A stretch of 64,000 nucleotides of DNA from Flavobacterium phragmitis. Its GTDB lineage: Bacteria; Bacteroidota; Bacteroidia; Flavobacteriales; Flavobacteriaceae. A program made the translations under genes and the position numbers. The stretch spans positions 248,001-312,000 of the forward strand of contig NZ_FOMH01000002.1 in assembly GCF_900112575.1 (NCBI RefSeq). The letters are read 5' to 3'. The notes beneath the pieces are model-generated. The model saw only the letters and a program-made list of their open reading frames with translations. It was not told where the DNA came from and did not search any database. This document shows positions 8,590-17,129 of the stretch, in pieces; positions within the stretch are counted from its first letter, which is position 1; each line of letters begins with the position of its first letter.

Positions 8590-9813
8590 ATGCAACACTG
8601 GGATATACTTTTATCAAATCAGGTAAATAAAAAGAAATTAATAGACAACATATTAAATGGCGAAGCAACTGGAGAATTAGCCGTTTTTAACACTCAAAAA
8701 GGAATATTATTCTCTGATATTGCGATTGAAAAATTCATCGAAAAAGAATTTCAATACGACAGCGTAGAAGCTTCAACTACTTCAAACAGACAACTCAGAA
8801 CGTTTTCTTCAGGCGAACGCAAAAAAGAGTTTTTAAAATACTGTATCAATCAAAAACCGGATTTCATCATTTTTGACAATCCATTCGACCATTTAGATCA
8901 GGCGTCAAGAGTAGTTTTAGCCGATTCTTTAAAAGATCTGACGAATGATATTGCCATTATTCAGCTTTTAAACCGTACGGTTGATGTATTAGAATTTGTT
9001 CCCAACAAAGCGCAAATCAAAGACAATACATTTGAACTGCATCCATTCGTAAAAAGCGAAAATCATTTCAAAACCTTAAATACAACTGCTATTCCTAAAG
9101 CGACCGAAATTCATACTTTTCCAGAAAACGAATTAATCAGACTGGAAAATGTTTCGGTAAGTTATGACGAAAGAAAGATTCTTGACAACATTTCTTGGAC
9201 GATAAAACAAGGTGAATTCTGGCAGTTAATTGGCCCAAACGGTTCCGGAAAAAGTACTATTTTATCCTTAATCACAGGAGATAATCCAAAAGGTTTTGGA
9301 CAGGATTTATTTTTGTTTGGAAGAAAAAAAGGAACAGGAGAAAGCGTTTGGGACATCAAAAAACAAATCGGAATTTATACGACTGCAATGATGGATTTGT
9401 TTCAAAAAGGACATACTTTGGAACAAATGATTCTCTCAGGATTCTTTGACCAAATCGGACTTTACACAGAACCTACAACACATCAAAAAAATATCGTGAC
9501 GCAATGGCTGGAAGTAATCGAAATGACCCATTTGCGTAAAAAACGTTTCATCGATCTTTCTATTGGACAACAAAGAGTTGGGTTAATTGTCCGTGCCGTT
9601 TTAAAACATCCGCCATTATTAATTCTAGATGAACCTGTAGAAGGTTTAGACGACGAAAACGTAGATTTGGTAATTCAGCTTATCAATACTATTAAACAAG
9701 AAACAAACGTAAGTATTCTCTACGTTTCACATAGAATCGAACAAGGCCTGGCTCCTACTTCAGTATTCGAACTTCTACCATCTGAAACAGGCTCAACAGG
9801 ACAAATAAAATAA
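8590..9813 (+). CDS. ABC-type ATPase with two ATP-binding halves (ModF/PhrA-like), first half degenerate
   Basis: 407 residues. The second half is intact: Walker A GPNGSGKST (about 215-223), signature LSIGQQR (about 322-328) and Walker B LLILDEP (about 345). The first half has a signature-like SSGERKK (73-79) and a Walker B-like FIIFDNP (92-98), but no P-loop where one is expected. The architecture resembles ModF, linked to molybdate systems, but no mod genes are nearby and there is no membrane segment. It may be a soluble regulatory or translation-type ABC protein. Confidence 0.8.
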   Translation: MQHWDILLSNQVNKKKLIDNILNGEATGELAVFNTQKGILFSDIAIEKFIEKEFQYDSVEASTTSNRQLRTFSSGERKKEFLKYCINQKPDFIIFDNPFDHLDQASRVVLADSLKDLTNDIAIIQLLNRTVDVLEFVPNKAQIKDNTFELHPFVKSENHFKTLNTTAIPKATEIHTFPENELIRLENVSVSYDERKILDNISWTIKQGEFWQLIGPNGSGKSTILSLITGDNPKGFGQDLFLFGRKKGTGESVWDIKKQIGIYTTAMMDLFQKGHTLEQMILSGFFDQIGLYTEPTTHQKNIVTQWLEVIEMTHLRKKRFIDLSIGQQRVGLIVRAVLKHPPLLILDEPVEGLDDENVDLVIQLINTIKQETNVSILYVSHRIEQGLAPTSVFELLPSETGSTGQIK

Positions 9814-9830
9814 TATTTACATAAAATAAA

Positions 9831-10442
9831 ATGAGAAACCAGATTTCTATAGTGTTTCTTTTACAGCTGTTATTGTTTTCCTGCTCAGGTACAATTTCAA
9901 CAGTAAAAAAAGAATATACTCTTAATACATCTTTAAAATTAAAGTCAGATTGGAGAATTAATTCAAAAGAATGGATTTTAAAAAATGACACCATTATCGG
10001 AACTGGATCTCCTTCGGAATGGGGTGTTTTAGAATCAAAAAAGAAACTGCCAAAAAACTATGAAATAGAATTTAAAGCCAATATGACCAAGGAATCTTTA
10101 TTCGAAGTCATGTTGAATTTAGAAAAAGGAAATTACATCAGGACCTATCTTTATCAAATAGATCAAAATATCGTAATTGGAAAAGGTGTTTACGACAAAA
10201 ACAGTAACGAATATGGTAAAAGAGGAGGAAAAAGCCTTTTCAACAAACCTATTGAACTGCAAAACAACAAATGGTATTCTGTAAAAATTAAAGTTCAAAA
10301 CAACCAATTATTATTTTCAGTAGACAATAAAACCTCCTTAGAATGTTCTTTAGAAAATAAAAACCTAAGCCAAACAGGAAAATTAGGTTTTATAACCAAC
10401 GGAGAAGTAAAAATAATAGACCTAAAAATTAAAACTATTTAA
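9831..10442 (+). CDS. lipoprotein with a probable DUF1080/LamG-like jelly-roll domain
   Basis: 203 residues. The signal sequence ends with the lipobox LLLFSC, so the mature protein is a lipoprotein from Cys18. The rest is beta-rich, with WRINSKEWILKNDTIIGTG, NYEIEFKANM, NKWYSVKIKVQNNQLLFSVDNK and GKLGFITNGEVKIIDLKIK. This strand order resembles 3-keto-disaccharide hydrolase (DUF1080) and LamG-type domains. It follows the ABC gene by 17 bases. Carbohydrate binding is an inference from the fold only. Confidence 0.6.
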   Translation: MRNQISIVFLLQLLLFSCSGTISTVKKEYTLNTSLKLKSDWRINSKEWILKNDTIIGTGSPSEWGVLESKKKLPKNYEIEFKANMTKESLFEVMLNLEKGNYIRTYLYQIDQNIVIGKGVYDKNSNEYGKRGGKSLFNKPIELQNNKWYSVKIKVQNNQLLFSVDNKTSLECSLENKNLSQTGKLGFITNGEVKIIDLKIKTI

Positions 10443-10465
10443 ATAAAATAGAACAACTATAATTA

Positions 10466-10526
10466 AAACACAAATTCCACTAATTTACACGAAATTAATC
10501 TGTGAAAATTAGTGGAATTTGTGTTT
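10466..10526. terminator. bidirectional terminator-like 21-bp inverted repeat
   Basis: The left arm AAACACAAATTCCACTAATTT (10466-10486, 21 bases) is perfectly complementary to 10506-10526, with a 19-base loop. It sits between the convergent lipoprotein (+) and rluD (-) genes, where a shared terminator is expected. The arms resemble the dispersed CACGAATT repeat family, so a repeat may have been recruited as terminator. Confidence 0.75.
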
Positions 10527-10542
10527 AAGAAATTATCCAATT

Positions 10543-11586
10543 TTAATTTTCTTCATCCGTATTATGCGACTTCACATAGTTACGCCATTTTTCGATACAT
10601 TCTTTAAAATCGTCTGGCAACTCCGTGTCAAAACGCATTAATTCTCCTGTATTTGGATGAACAAATCCAAGCGTTTTAGCGTGTAAAGCCTGACGTGGTA
10701 AAGCTTTAAAACAATTTTCGATAAATTGTTTGTATTTCGTAAAAGTTGTTCCCTTTAAAATCAAATGACCGCCGTAACGCTCATCATTAAACAGAGGATG
10801 TCCAATATGTTTCATATGTGCACGAATCTGGTGCGTTCTTCCCGTTTCCAATTTACAAGAAATCAAAGTCACATAACCAAAACGTTCCAAAACTTTATAA
10901 TGTGTAATGGCCGGTTTTCCAATTTCTGGATCGTCAAAAACTGCCATTTGCATACGGTCTTTTAAATGTCTTGCCAAGTTTCCTTCAATTGTACCGCTTT
11001 CTTCAGTAACATTCCCCCAAACCAAAGCAATATATTCACGCTCTGTAGTTTTGGCTTCGAACTGTTTTGCCAAGTGCGTCATCGCAGCTTCCGTTTTGGC
11101 AACCACCAAAAGTCCTGAAGTATCTTTATCAATTCGGTGCACCAAACCAGGACGTTCACTACTGTTCATTGGCAGATTATCAAAATGATGCGCCAAAGCA
11201 TTTACCAAAGTTCCGGTATAATTTCCGTGACCCGGATGCACTACCATTCCCGGCTCTTTATTGATTAATAAAAGAGCATCGTCTTCATACACAATATTCA
11301 ACGGAATATCTTCAGGAAGAATATGGTTTTCAAATGGCGGATGTGACAACATAATCGTAATCACATCAAAAGGTTTAACTTTATAATTTGATTTTACAGG
11401 AATATCATTTACAAAAATATTTCCGTCCGTTGCCGCATTCTGAATCTTATTTCGTGTGGCATTCGGAATCAAATACATTAAATATTTGTCAATACGCAAA
11501 AACGCCTGACCTTTAGGGACTTCAAATCTGTAATGTTCGAATAATTCGTCTTCCAGATCTAAATTTTCTTCAATATTATTGTTCAT
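10543..11586 (-). CDS. rluD: 23S rRNA pseudouridine synthase, RluD family
   Basis: 347 residues. An N-terminal S4 RNA-binding domain (about 28-90) is followed by the RluA/RluD catalytic domain with GLVHRIDKDTSGLLVVAKT, where Asp153 is the catalytic aspartate of the HRxD motif. The later motif ETGRTHQIRAHM is also diagnostic. RluD-type enzymes isomerise uridines in helix 69 of 23S rRNA. Its start overlaps the end of the PASTA gene by 11 bases, so the two are translationally coupled. Length is typical for Bacteroidota members. The exact target uridines are inferred from the family. Confidence 0.92.
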   Translation of the reverse strand: MNNNIEENLDLEDELFEHYRFEVPKGQAFLRIDKYLMYLIPNATRNKIQNAATDGNIFVNDIPVKSNYKVKPFDVITIMLSHPPFENHILPEDIPLNIVYEDDALLLINKEPGMVVHPGHGNYTGTLVNALAHHFDNLPMNSSERPGLVHRIDKDTSGLLVVAKTEAAMTHLAKQFEAKTTEREYIALVWGNVTEESGTIEGNLARHLKDRMQMAVFDDPEIGKPAITHYKVLERFGYVTLISCKLETGRTHQIRAHMKHIGHPLFNDERYGGHLILKGTTFTKYKQFIENCFKALPRQALHAKTLGFVHPNTGELMRFDTELPDDFKECIEKWRNYVKSHNTDEEN

Positions 11587-12193
11587 CTTGTGGGGTTTCT
11601 ACAGGCACTGCAGTACTGTCTGCCTGGCTATCATCTACATAACTTGCTTTTCCGTCACCTAAAACCAAATCAATTTTAGACGCTTTCAAAACACGGTCTC
11701 CTACTTTCAAATTTCTGCCTTTTAAACGCATTTCCAAAACCATATCTTTTCCAAGATTCGGAATATACGTAATCGTTCCCGGCTCAAGTCCTAACGCTTT
11801 TAAAGTTGGCACTGCTTCACGATATGTTTTTTCAATTAAATCAGGAATTTTAACAGAAGAAAATCCAGACGCATTAATTTTGATATAAATTTTTCTACCC
11901 ACTTTAACCATTGTTCCTGGCAACGGATCTTGCTCTACAACACTATATTTTGGGTATTCACTTCTGTAATCAACACTGTCTAATAGAACATAATCCAAAT
12001 CCAATTCGTCCAATTTATTTTCAACTTGCTCCTCAGTTAATTTAGACAAATTCGGAACCTCGATTTCGTGTCCGTGATCGGTCGTAAAAGTCAACCAATG
12101 CATAAATAAATAACCAATTACCGCGATAATAGCTGCGGCCGCAAGCAATTGCAAGAAAAAAACTCGGCTTGTTAAATACTGACGTAAACTCAT
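11576..12193 (-). CDS. membrane-anchored PASTA-domain protein
   Basis: 205 residues from the ATG at 12193; the longer frame to 12361 runs into a repeat and lacks support. A transmembrane helix at about 12-33 leads to two PASTA repeats: about 42-110 (VPNLSKLTEEQVENKLDELD) and 111-180 (IPDLIEKTYREAVPTLKALG), then a Ser/Asp/Glu-rich tail. PASTA domains bind peptidoglycan or muropeptides. It lacks the kinase and transpeptidase domains that carry PASTA in other phyla. It is divergent from ddl (D-Ala-D-Ala ligase), consistent with a cell-wall role. Confidence 0.88.
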   Translation of the reverse strand: MSLRQYLTSRVFFLQLLAAAAIIAVIGYLFMHWLTFTTDHGHEIEVPNLSKLTEEQVENKLDELDLDYVLLDSVDYRSEYPKYSVVEQDPLPGTMVKVGRKIYIKINASGFSSVKIPDLIEKTYREAVPTLKALGLEPGTITYIPNLGKDMVLEMRLKGRNLKVGDRVLKASKIDLVLGDGKASYVDDSQADSTAVPVETPQDEQ

Positions 12194-12531
12194 AAATTTA
12201 TTTTTAATAGCGACAAAGATAAAGTATTTCGTTTCAAAAAAAATGATAATTTTGTTTAAAACAAGAAAGTGCCTAAATTGTAATCCTGAACGAAGTCGAA
12301 GGACAAATTTAAGGAGCTGTTTCCTGCTATCCGCTGTATCTTTTGCGCCGAACCCCGGCACAAAAGGATGCCGCTTCTATCAGGGCTAGAACTCTCGGTT
12401 TCATAAGAACGTTATTTATTAAAAAATCATATACTCAATAAAAAAGATTCAACAATCAGTTTTCACAATCGCAACAAAACTTGAAACTTGAAACCTGAAA
12501 TCTGAAACAAATTAAAACCTGAAACAAAAAC
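12194..12531. other. divergent intergenic region with structured element and AACCTGAAAC tract
   Basis: This gap separates the PASTA and ddl genes. It holds the structured element at 12313-12390 and, directly before ddl, a tract of GAAACTTGAAACCTGAAATC-type units (about 12478-12530). Promoters for both genes should lie here, but I see no exact TAnnTTTG box that I would assign with confidence. Confidence 0.5.
12313..12390 (+). ncRNA. structured RNA-like element, copy 1 (possibly Flavo-1-like)
   Basis: A long hairpin ATCTTTTGCGCCG / CCGGCACAAAAGGAT (about 12337-12369) is capped by a 4-base loop and flanked by near-symmetric strands CTATCCGCTGT and GCCGCTTCTAT, then by CCTG/CAGG and AGC/GCT closing pairs. 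The layout of stem, symmetric internal loop and outer stem looks like a folded RNA or a dispersed palindromic repeat. A related element is at 21916-22030. I recall very similar sequences being frequent in Flavobacterium; the link to the Flavo-1 RNA motif is only a guess. Confidence 0.4.
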
Positions 12532-13503
12532 ATGAAAAACATTGCCATCATCATGGGCGGCTATTCCAGCGAATACAAAATATCTTTAATCAGCGGGAAT
12601 GTCGTGTATCAATATCTTGATAAAACAAAATACAACGGATTCAGAATTCATATTTTTAAAGAAAAATGGGTTTATGTAGACGATAAAGATGCCGAATTCC
12701 CAATTGATAGAAATGATTTTTCTGTAACTGTAAATGGTGAAAAAATCACTTTTGACTGTGTTTTCAACGCCATTCATGGAACTCCGGGCGAAGACGGATT
12801 AATGCAAGCTTATTTTGAATTAATCGGAATGCCACAATCTTCTTGTGATTATTACCAATCGGCTCTGACATTCAATAAAAGAGATTTATTATCGGTTTTA
12901 AAACCATACGGAATCAAAACAGCAGTTTCTTATTACCTGAACAAAGGAGACGAAATCAATACAGCAGAAATCGTTAAAAAAGTAGGATTGCCTTGTTTCG
13001 TAAAACCAAACAAAGCAGGTTCAAGTTTCGGAATCTCAAAAGTAAAAACTGAGGCTGAACTTCCAATTGCCATTGAAGTAGCTTACAAAGAAGACAACGA
13101 AATCATCATCGAAAGTTTCCTTGACGGAACTGAAGTCTCTGTAGGGGTAATCAATTACCAAGGTGAAATTAAAGTATTGCCAATTACAGAAATTGTATCA
13201 GACAATGATTTCTTTGATTACGAAGCAAAATACGAAGGAAAATCGCAAGAAATCACGCCAGCAAGAATCTCCGACGAACTAACTAAAAAAGTAGCAGATA
13301 CAGCAAAACGTGCTTATGAAGTTTTAAAAATGAAAGGGTTCTCAAGAAGCGAATTCATTATCGTAAATGACGAACCTCATATGCTTGAAATGAACACCAT
13401 TCCAGGCCTAACAACAGAAAGTTTGATTCCACAACAAGCAAAAGCTGCAGGAATTTCTCTGGAAGATTTGTTTACAAATGCAATTGAGTTAGCTTTGAAA
13501 TAA
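12532..13503 (+). CDS. ddl: D-alanine--D-alanine ligase
   Basis: 323 residues of the ATP-grasp family. The N-terminal domain begins IAIIMGGYSSEYKIS with the HGTPGEDG loop (about 80-87). The central domain has PCFVKPNKAGSSFGI, and the catalytic end reads MLEMNTIPGLTTESLIPQQA, with the metal-binding Glu/Asn pair. It makes the D-Ala-D-Ala dipeptide for peptidoglycan in the cytoplasm. The gene is divergent from the PASTA-rluD pair and ends at a strong terminator. Length and motifs are normal. Confidence 0.95.
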   Translation: MKNIAIIMGGYSSEYKISLISGNVVYQYLDKTKYNGFRIHIFKEKWVYVDDKDAEFPIDRNDFSVTVNGEKITFDCVFNAIHGTPGEDGLMQAYFELIGMPQSSCDYYQSALTFNKRDLLSVLKPYGIKTAVSYYLNKGDEINTAEIVKKVGLPCFVKPNKAGSSFGISKVKTEAELPIAIEVAYKEDNEIIIESFLDGTEVSVGVINYQGEIKVLPITEIVSDNDFFDYEAKYEGKSQEITPARISDELTKKVADTAKRAYEVLKMKGFSRSEFIIVNDEPHMLEMNTIPGLTTESLIPQQAKAAGISLEDLFTNAIELALK

Positions 13504-13516
13504 GTCGCTAAGATAC

Positions 13517-13556
13517 TAAGGTGCTAAGATTCTAAGATTTTAGCACCTTATTTTTT
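13517..13556 (+). terminator. rho-independent terminator of ddl built from CTAAG units
   Basis: TAAGGTGCTAA (13517-13527) pairs perfectly with TTAGCACCTTA (13540-13550) and is followed by TTTTTT. The hairpin is formed from a low-complexity run of GCTAAGATACTAAG-type units that starts right after the ddl stop codon. Confidence 0.85.
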
Positions 13557-13598
13557 ATAGAAAAATTTAAACTTTGCATTTCCGAACCTAAAATAAAT

Positions 13599-14252
13599 AT
13601 GATCTTTCTAGTTGGAACTCGAGATTCAAATGTAAAAAACGGGATACTTTCAAATGAAAAATGTCCTGAATGTGGCAATTTCAATACGCTATATTTTAGT
13701 ATATACAAAAGGTACACTCATATTACAACGATTCCTCTTTTTCCTGTTGGAAAATATGTAAATGTACAATGTGATAAATGCCAAAGTTTATTCGATTATG
13801 ATGATTTATCTTCAGGCGCACAAGAAAAATTACGAAATGAAAAATTAGAAAGTGCAGTCTGGATGTTTTCTGGAAGTATTATAATATTTTTAGCTATTAT
13901 TTACAGCATAAACGTTTATATTAAAAACAATAATGAAACCGCTGTTTTAATAAAAAAACCAGAAGTTGGAGATGTCTATAATTTAAAATTCTCAAACGGT
14001 TATTATTCAACCATGAAAATAGACAAAATAACAACCGACAGTATTTTTACAACACATAATGATTTTGACGCTTATCTGCCTTATGAAGTAGATGATTTGG
14101 ATAAAAATGAAAACTACTCTGATCGAAAAGTTTCTTATTCAAAAAAAGCAATCATTAAGCTTTATGAAAATAATGAAATAATAAAAATCAGGCGAGCAAA
14201 ATATCCATTAGAAATACAAAAACCGGAATACAAAATTCCAGTAACAAAATAA
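13599..14252 (+). CDS. zinc-ribbon membrane protein of unknown function
   Basis: 217 residues. The N-terminal region has two CxxC pairs, CPECG (about 22-26) and CDKCQ (about 58-62), forming a zinc ribbon, followed by one transmembrane helix (about 88-107, WMFSGSIIIFLAIIYSINVY). The remaining 110 residues are polar, with a beta-rich section containing GDVYNLKFSNGYYSTMKIDK. The topology suggests a cytoplasmic ribbon and an external domain, or the reverse. I do not recognise a family beyond the ribbon. It stands between ddl and a DUF421 gene that also carries a zinc ribbon. Confidence 0.6.
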   Translation: MIFLVGTRDSNVKNGILSNEKCPECGNFNTLYFSIYKRYTHITTIPLFPVGKYVNVQCDKCQSLFDYDDLSSGAQEKLRNEKLESAVWMFSGSIIIFLAIIYSINVYIKNNNETAVLIKKPEVGDVYNLKFSNGYYSTMKIDKITTDSIFTTHNDFDAYLPYEVDDLDKNENYSDRKVSYSKKAIIKLYENNEIIKIRRAKYPLEIQKPEYKIPVTK

Positions 14253-14296
14253 AAACTCAGCATCTCAGAACCTTAACAACTTAGCACCTCAAAAAA
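14253..14296. repeat. CTTAG-type low-complexity tract before a start codon
   Basis: CTCAGCATCTCAGAACC and AACAACTTAGCACCTC units run to within 6 bases of the ATG at 14297. It is one instance of the 5-prime-oriented tract described in the findings. Confidence 0.6.
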
Positions 14297-14989
14297 ATGA
14301 ACCAAATATTCGAATGGGATAGAGTCTTTTTTAACAGTCTTCCGGAAAGTTTTCTTTTGGAAGTGATTTTTCGTTCGACTGTTATGTTTACCATTTTGTT
14401 GCTAACCTTAAAACTGGCAGGAAAACGAGGTGTAAAACAATTATCTATTTTTGAAACTGTAATTATCATTGCATTAGGTTCTGCTGCAGGCGATCCTATG
14501 TTTTATGAAGATGTTGGAATTATTCCAGCAGCAATAGTTTTTACTACCATAATCATTTTGTACAGAACCGTAACCTGGCTTACTGGAAAAAGCAAAAAAT
14601 TCGAAGAATTTATAGAAGGTAAAACCGAATGTCTGATTAACGACGGAAAGTTTTCTATAACCAGTTTTAAGAAAGAAAGTCTAGCACAAGATGAGTTTTT
14701 TGCAGAATTACGAATCAAATCAATTGAGCATTTAGGACAAGTAAAACACGCTTTTATCGAAACCAGCGGCGAAATCAGTGTTTTTTATTATGAAGACAAA
14801 GACGTTGGCTACGGATTGCCGATTCTGCCTTTACTTTTTGAGAAAAAAAATAAAATTATCCCAGAAGACGGAGTATATTCCTGTTCCTTTTGCGGTAATA
14901 CTGAAAAATTAGAAAAAGGAACTTCCACTTGTAAAGATTGCCATAAAGACGAATGGGTTCCCTCCATCAATACCAAAAGAATAACGTAG
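14297..14989 (+). CDS. DUF421 (YetF-like) membrane protein with C-terminal zinc ribbon
   Basis: 230 residues. Two or three membrane segments lie in the first 95 residues (RSTVMFTILLLTLKLAGKRG, ETVIIIALGSAAGDPMFY), then the DUF421 cytoplasmic domain with ECLINDGKF (about 115-123). The C-terminus carries a zinc ribbon, CSFCG then CKDCH (about 194-216). A second DUF421 protein at 54786-55304 lacks that ribbon. The function of YetF-like proteins is poorly known; spore-related roles in Firmicutes do not transfer here. Confidence 0.8.
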   Translation: MNQIFEWDRVFFNSLPESFLLEVIFRSTVMFTILLLTLKLAGKRGVKQLSIFETVIIIALGSAAGDPMFYEDVGIIPAAIVFTTIIILYRTVTWLTGKSKKFEEFIEGKTECLINDGKFSITSFKKESLAQDEFFAELRIKSIEHLGQVKHAFIETSGEISVFYYEDKDVGYGLPILPLLFEKKNKIIPEDGVYSCSFCGNTEKLEKGTSTCKDCHKDEWVPSINTKRIT

Positions 14990-15124
14990 ATTTAAATTCC
15001 AAAAATAAAATACCAAATTCCAAACTATAAAAATTTTTAAACTCAAAAAACAAAGCTTCAGTCAATTTATAAAAACTTTGAGCCTTTGTGCCTTTGCAGC
15101 TTTGAACCTTAAAAAAGAAAAAAA

Positions 15125-15586
15125 ATGCGAAAAGCCATATTTCCAGGATCATTTGACCCTATTACACTTGGACACGAAGATATTATCAAAAGAGGAATTC
15201 CTTTGTTTGATGAAATTGTAATTGCGATTGGTGTCAATGCCGAAAAAAAATACATGTTTTCCTTAGAAGAAAGAAAACGTTTTATCGAAGAAACCTTCAA
15301 AGACGAACCCAAAGTTTCTGTTATTACCTATGAAGGACTAACAATTGATTTGGCTAAAAAAGAAAAAGCCAATTTTATTTTAAGAGGTCTTCGCAACCCA
15401 GCCGATTTCGAGTTTGAAAAAGCCATTGCACACACCAACAGAAAACTTTCAAAAATAGAAACCGTTTTTTTGTTGACGGCTGCAAGTACCTCTTTTATCA
15501 GTTCAAGCATTGTGCGTGATGTATTGCGTCATGGTGGTGAATATGAACAATTGGTTCCAAAAGCTGTTAGAGTAAAGGAAAAATAA
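15125..15586 (+). CDS. coaD: phosphopantetheine adenylyltransferase
   Basis: 153 residues, typical for CoaD. The nucleotidyltransferase motif FPGSFDPITLGHEDII contains the T-x-G-H version of HxGH (Thr14 to His17), and the second motif ISSSIVRDV lies near residues 125-135. It transfers AMP from ATP to 4-phosphopantetheine to form dephospho-CoA, the penultimate step of CoA synthesis. It is preceded by a CTTTG-type tract that ends about 15 bases before the start and is followed by phnA 146 bases later. Confidence 0.95.
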   Translation: MRKAIFPGSFDPITLGHEDIIKRGIPLFDEIVIAIGVNAEKKYMFSLEERKRFIEETFKDEPKVSVITYEGLTIDLAKKEKANFILRGLRNPADFEFEKAIAHTNRKLSKIETVFLLTAASTSFISSSIVRDVLRHGGEYEQLVPKAVRVKEK

Positions 15587-15732
15587 GACAAAAAATGCTC
15601 TTGAAACACATAGATTTTGTGCGTCAAAAGAATAAAATTATCAAACGCTTTTAATAATTTTCAAACTAAACATAAACTTGTAAGCGAAGCAAATTATAAG
15701 TAATTTCGCATTTTCAAAATAAACACCAAAAA

Positions 15733-16311
15733 ATGAGTATCGAAAGAGAATTAAGCAAACGAAGTGGCGCTAAATGCGAACTTTGTGGTGCTGAAGAGAA
15801 TTTAAAAGTTTATCAAGTACTTCCAACTAGAAAAGGAGGCCTTGATGAATCTGTATTTGCCTGTAACACTTGTATTGACCAAATTGAAAATCCCGACAAC
15901 GTAGATTTAAATCACTGGAGATGCCTAAACGACAGCATGTGGAACGAAAATATTCCGGTTCAAGTTGTAGCTTGGAGAATGTTAAGCCGTATGCGCGCTG
16001 CAGGATGGCCTCAAGAATTGCTAGACATGATGTATTTAGACGATGATACGTTGGAATGGGCAAAAGCAACAGGAGAAGGAGAAGATGACGAAAATAAATT
16101 GGTTCACCGCGACAGCAACGGCGTAGTACTACAACACGGAGATTCTGTCGTTTTAATTAAAGATCTTAAAGTGAAAGGATCTAGCATGGTTGCCAAACAA
16201 GGAACCGCCGTAAGAAACATTCGTTTAGACCACGAAAACGCTGAATATATCGAAGGAAAAGTAGACGGACAGCAGATTGTGATTATTACACAGTATGTTA
16301 AGAAAATATAA
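15733..16311 (+). CDS. PhnA-domain protein with N-terminal zinc ribbon
   Basis: 192 residues. The N-terminal ribbon has CELCG (about 15-19) and CNTC (about 44-47). The C-terminal PhnA domain (about 120-192) shows DSNGVVLQHGDSVVLIKDLK and VDGQQIVIITQYVKKI. Despite the name, PhnA-domain proteins are not established phosphonate-pathway enzymes, and no phn genes are nearby. Between the domains is a region rich in Trp and acidic residues. The protein is cytoplasmic with unknown role. Confidence 0.85.
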   Translation: MSIERELSKRSGAKCELCGAEENLKVYQVLPTRKGGLDESVFACNTCIDQIENPDNVDLNHWRCLNDSMWNENIPVQVVAWRMLSRMRAAGWPQELLDMMYLDDDTLEWAKATGEGEDDENKLVHRDSNGVVLQHGDSVVLIKDLKVKGSSMVAKQGTAVRNIRLDHENAEYIEGKVDGQQIVIITQYVKKI

Positions 16312-16390
16312 TTCTTTTGAGTGACAAAGTAACAAAGGTTTAAAGAGGCAAAGTTTCCTAACTGAAATCAAACCTTTGAGCCTAAAACAA

Positions 16391-16422
16391 AAAAAAAGCT
16401 GTTCAATCGAACAGCTTTTTTT
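16391..16422. terminator. bidirectional terminator
   Basis: AAAAAAAGCTGTTC (16391-16404) and GAACAGCTTTTTTT (16409-16422) form a perfect 14-bp stem with a 4-base loop. It lies between convergent phnA (+) and the secreted-protein gene (-) and has T-runs in both directions. Confidence 0.9.
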
Positions 16423-16495
16423 GTTTTTATGTGTTGAGAACTAAGCTTAAAAACTTTGTCCCTTTGTTACTTTGAATCTTTGAACCTTCAAGGAA

Positions 16496-16942
16496 TTATT
16501 TCTGGAATAATTTACTGATTTGGTCTTTTACGAATGGCTCAGAAACATTGTTTGTATCTGCGTCTCTTTCTTTACTTGAAACCATAAATTGTACTGTTGC
16601 TTTGTCTGGAACAACATTTCCTGTATAGTGTAACCAAATGTAGTTGTTTGGTAATTCTAATTTGATATCATACAAAGGCGTTGCATTAAATCCTCCAACA
16701 ATAATATTGTAAAGATTGTTGTATGCGTTGTCAATGTTTTTGAATGAAAATTTTCTTAGGTTTGAAGAATCCTCATCAGTTTGGATAATAGTGTAATACA
16801 CCGTATACTCATCTCCAACTTTTTGAATGTAATTGTTGTTTACTTTCCCTAATTTCTCAACAGGAACAGTTTCAAGAACCTTAACTTGTGCAAACGAAAC
16901 GAAGCTAAAGAACATAGCAGCAAGGGTAATAATGTTTTTCAT
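16496..16942 (-). CDS. secreted protein of unknown function
   Basis: 148 residues. The N-terminus MKNIITLAAMFFSFVSFAQ is a signal peptide with cleavage after SFA-Q. The rest shows alternating beta-type strands such as EYTVYYTIIQTD and NYIWLHYTGNVVPDKATVQF, with no known catalytic motif and no Cys. It is likely periplasmic or outer-membrane associated. It stands alone between two tract-like repeats and ends at a shared terminator region. I do not recognise a family. Confidence 0.65.
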   Translation of the reverse strand: MKNIITLAAMFFSFVSFAQVKVLETVPVEKLGKVNNNYIQKVGDEYTVYYTIIQTDEDSSNLRKFSFKNIDNAYNNLYNIIVGGFNATPLYDIKLELPNNYIWLHYTGNVVPDKATVQFMVSSKERDADTNNVSEPFVKDQISKLFQK

Positions 16943-17129
16943 AATGGAATTTGGGGTTTACAATTTTCTGTAGCAAAAAAACATAGAAATATTGAAAAAA
17001 CACCTATCAAAACATTATTTTTTTAACATAAAATTGTAAAACTTAGTTACACAATTCTAAAACACTGATAAACAAAGGGATAAATTTCAAAAATTCCAAA
17101 ATGTAAAATGTAAAATCTAAAATCCAAAA

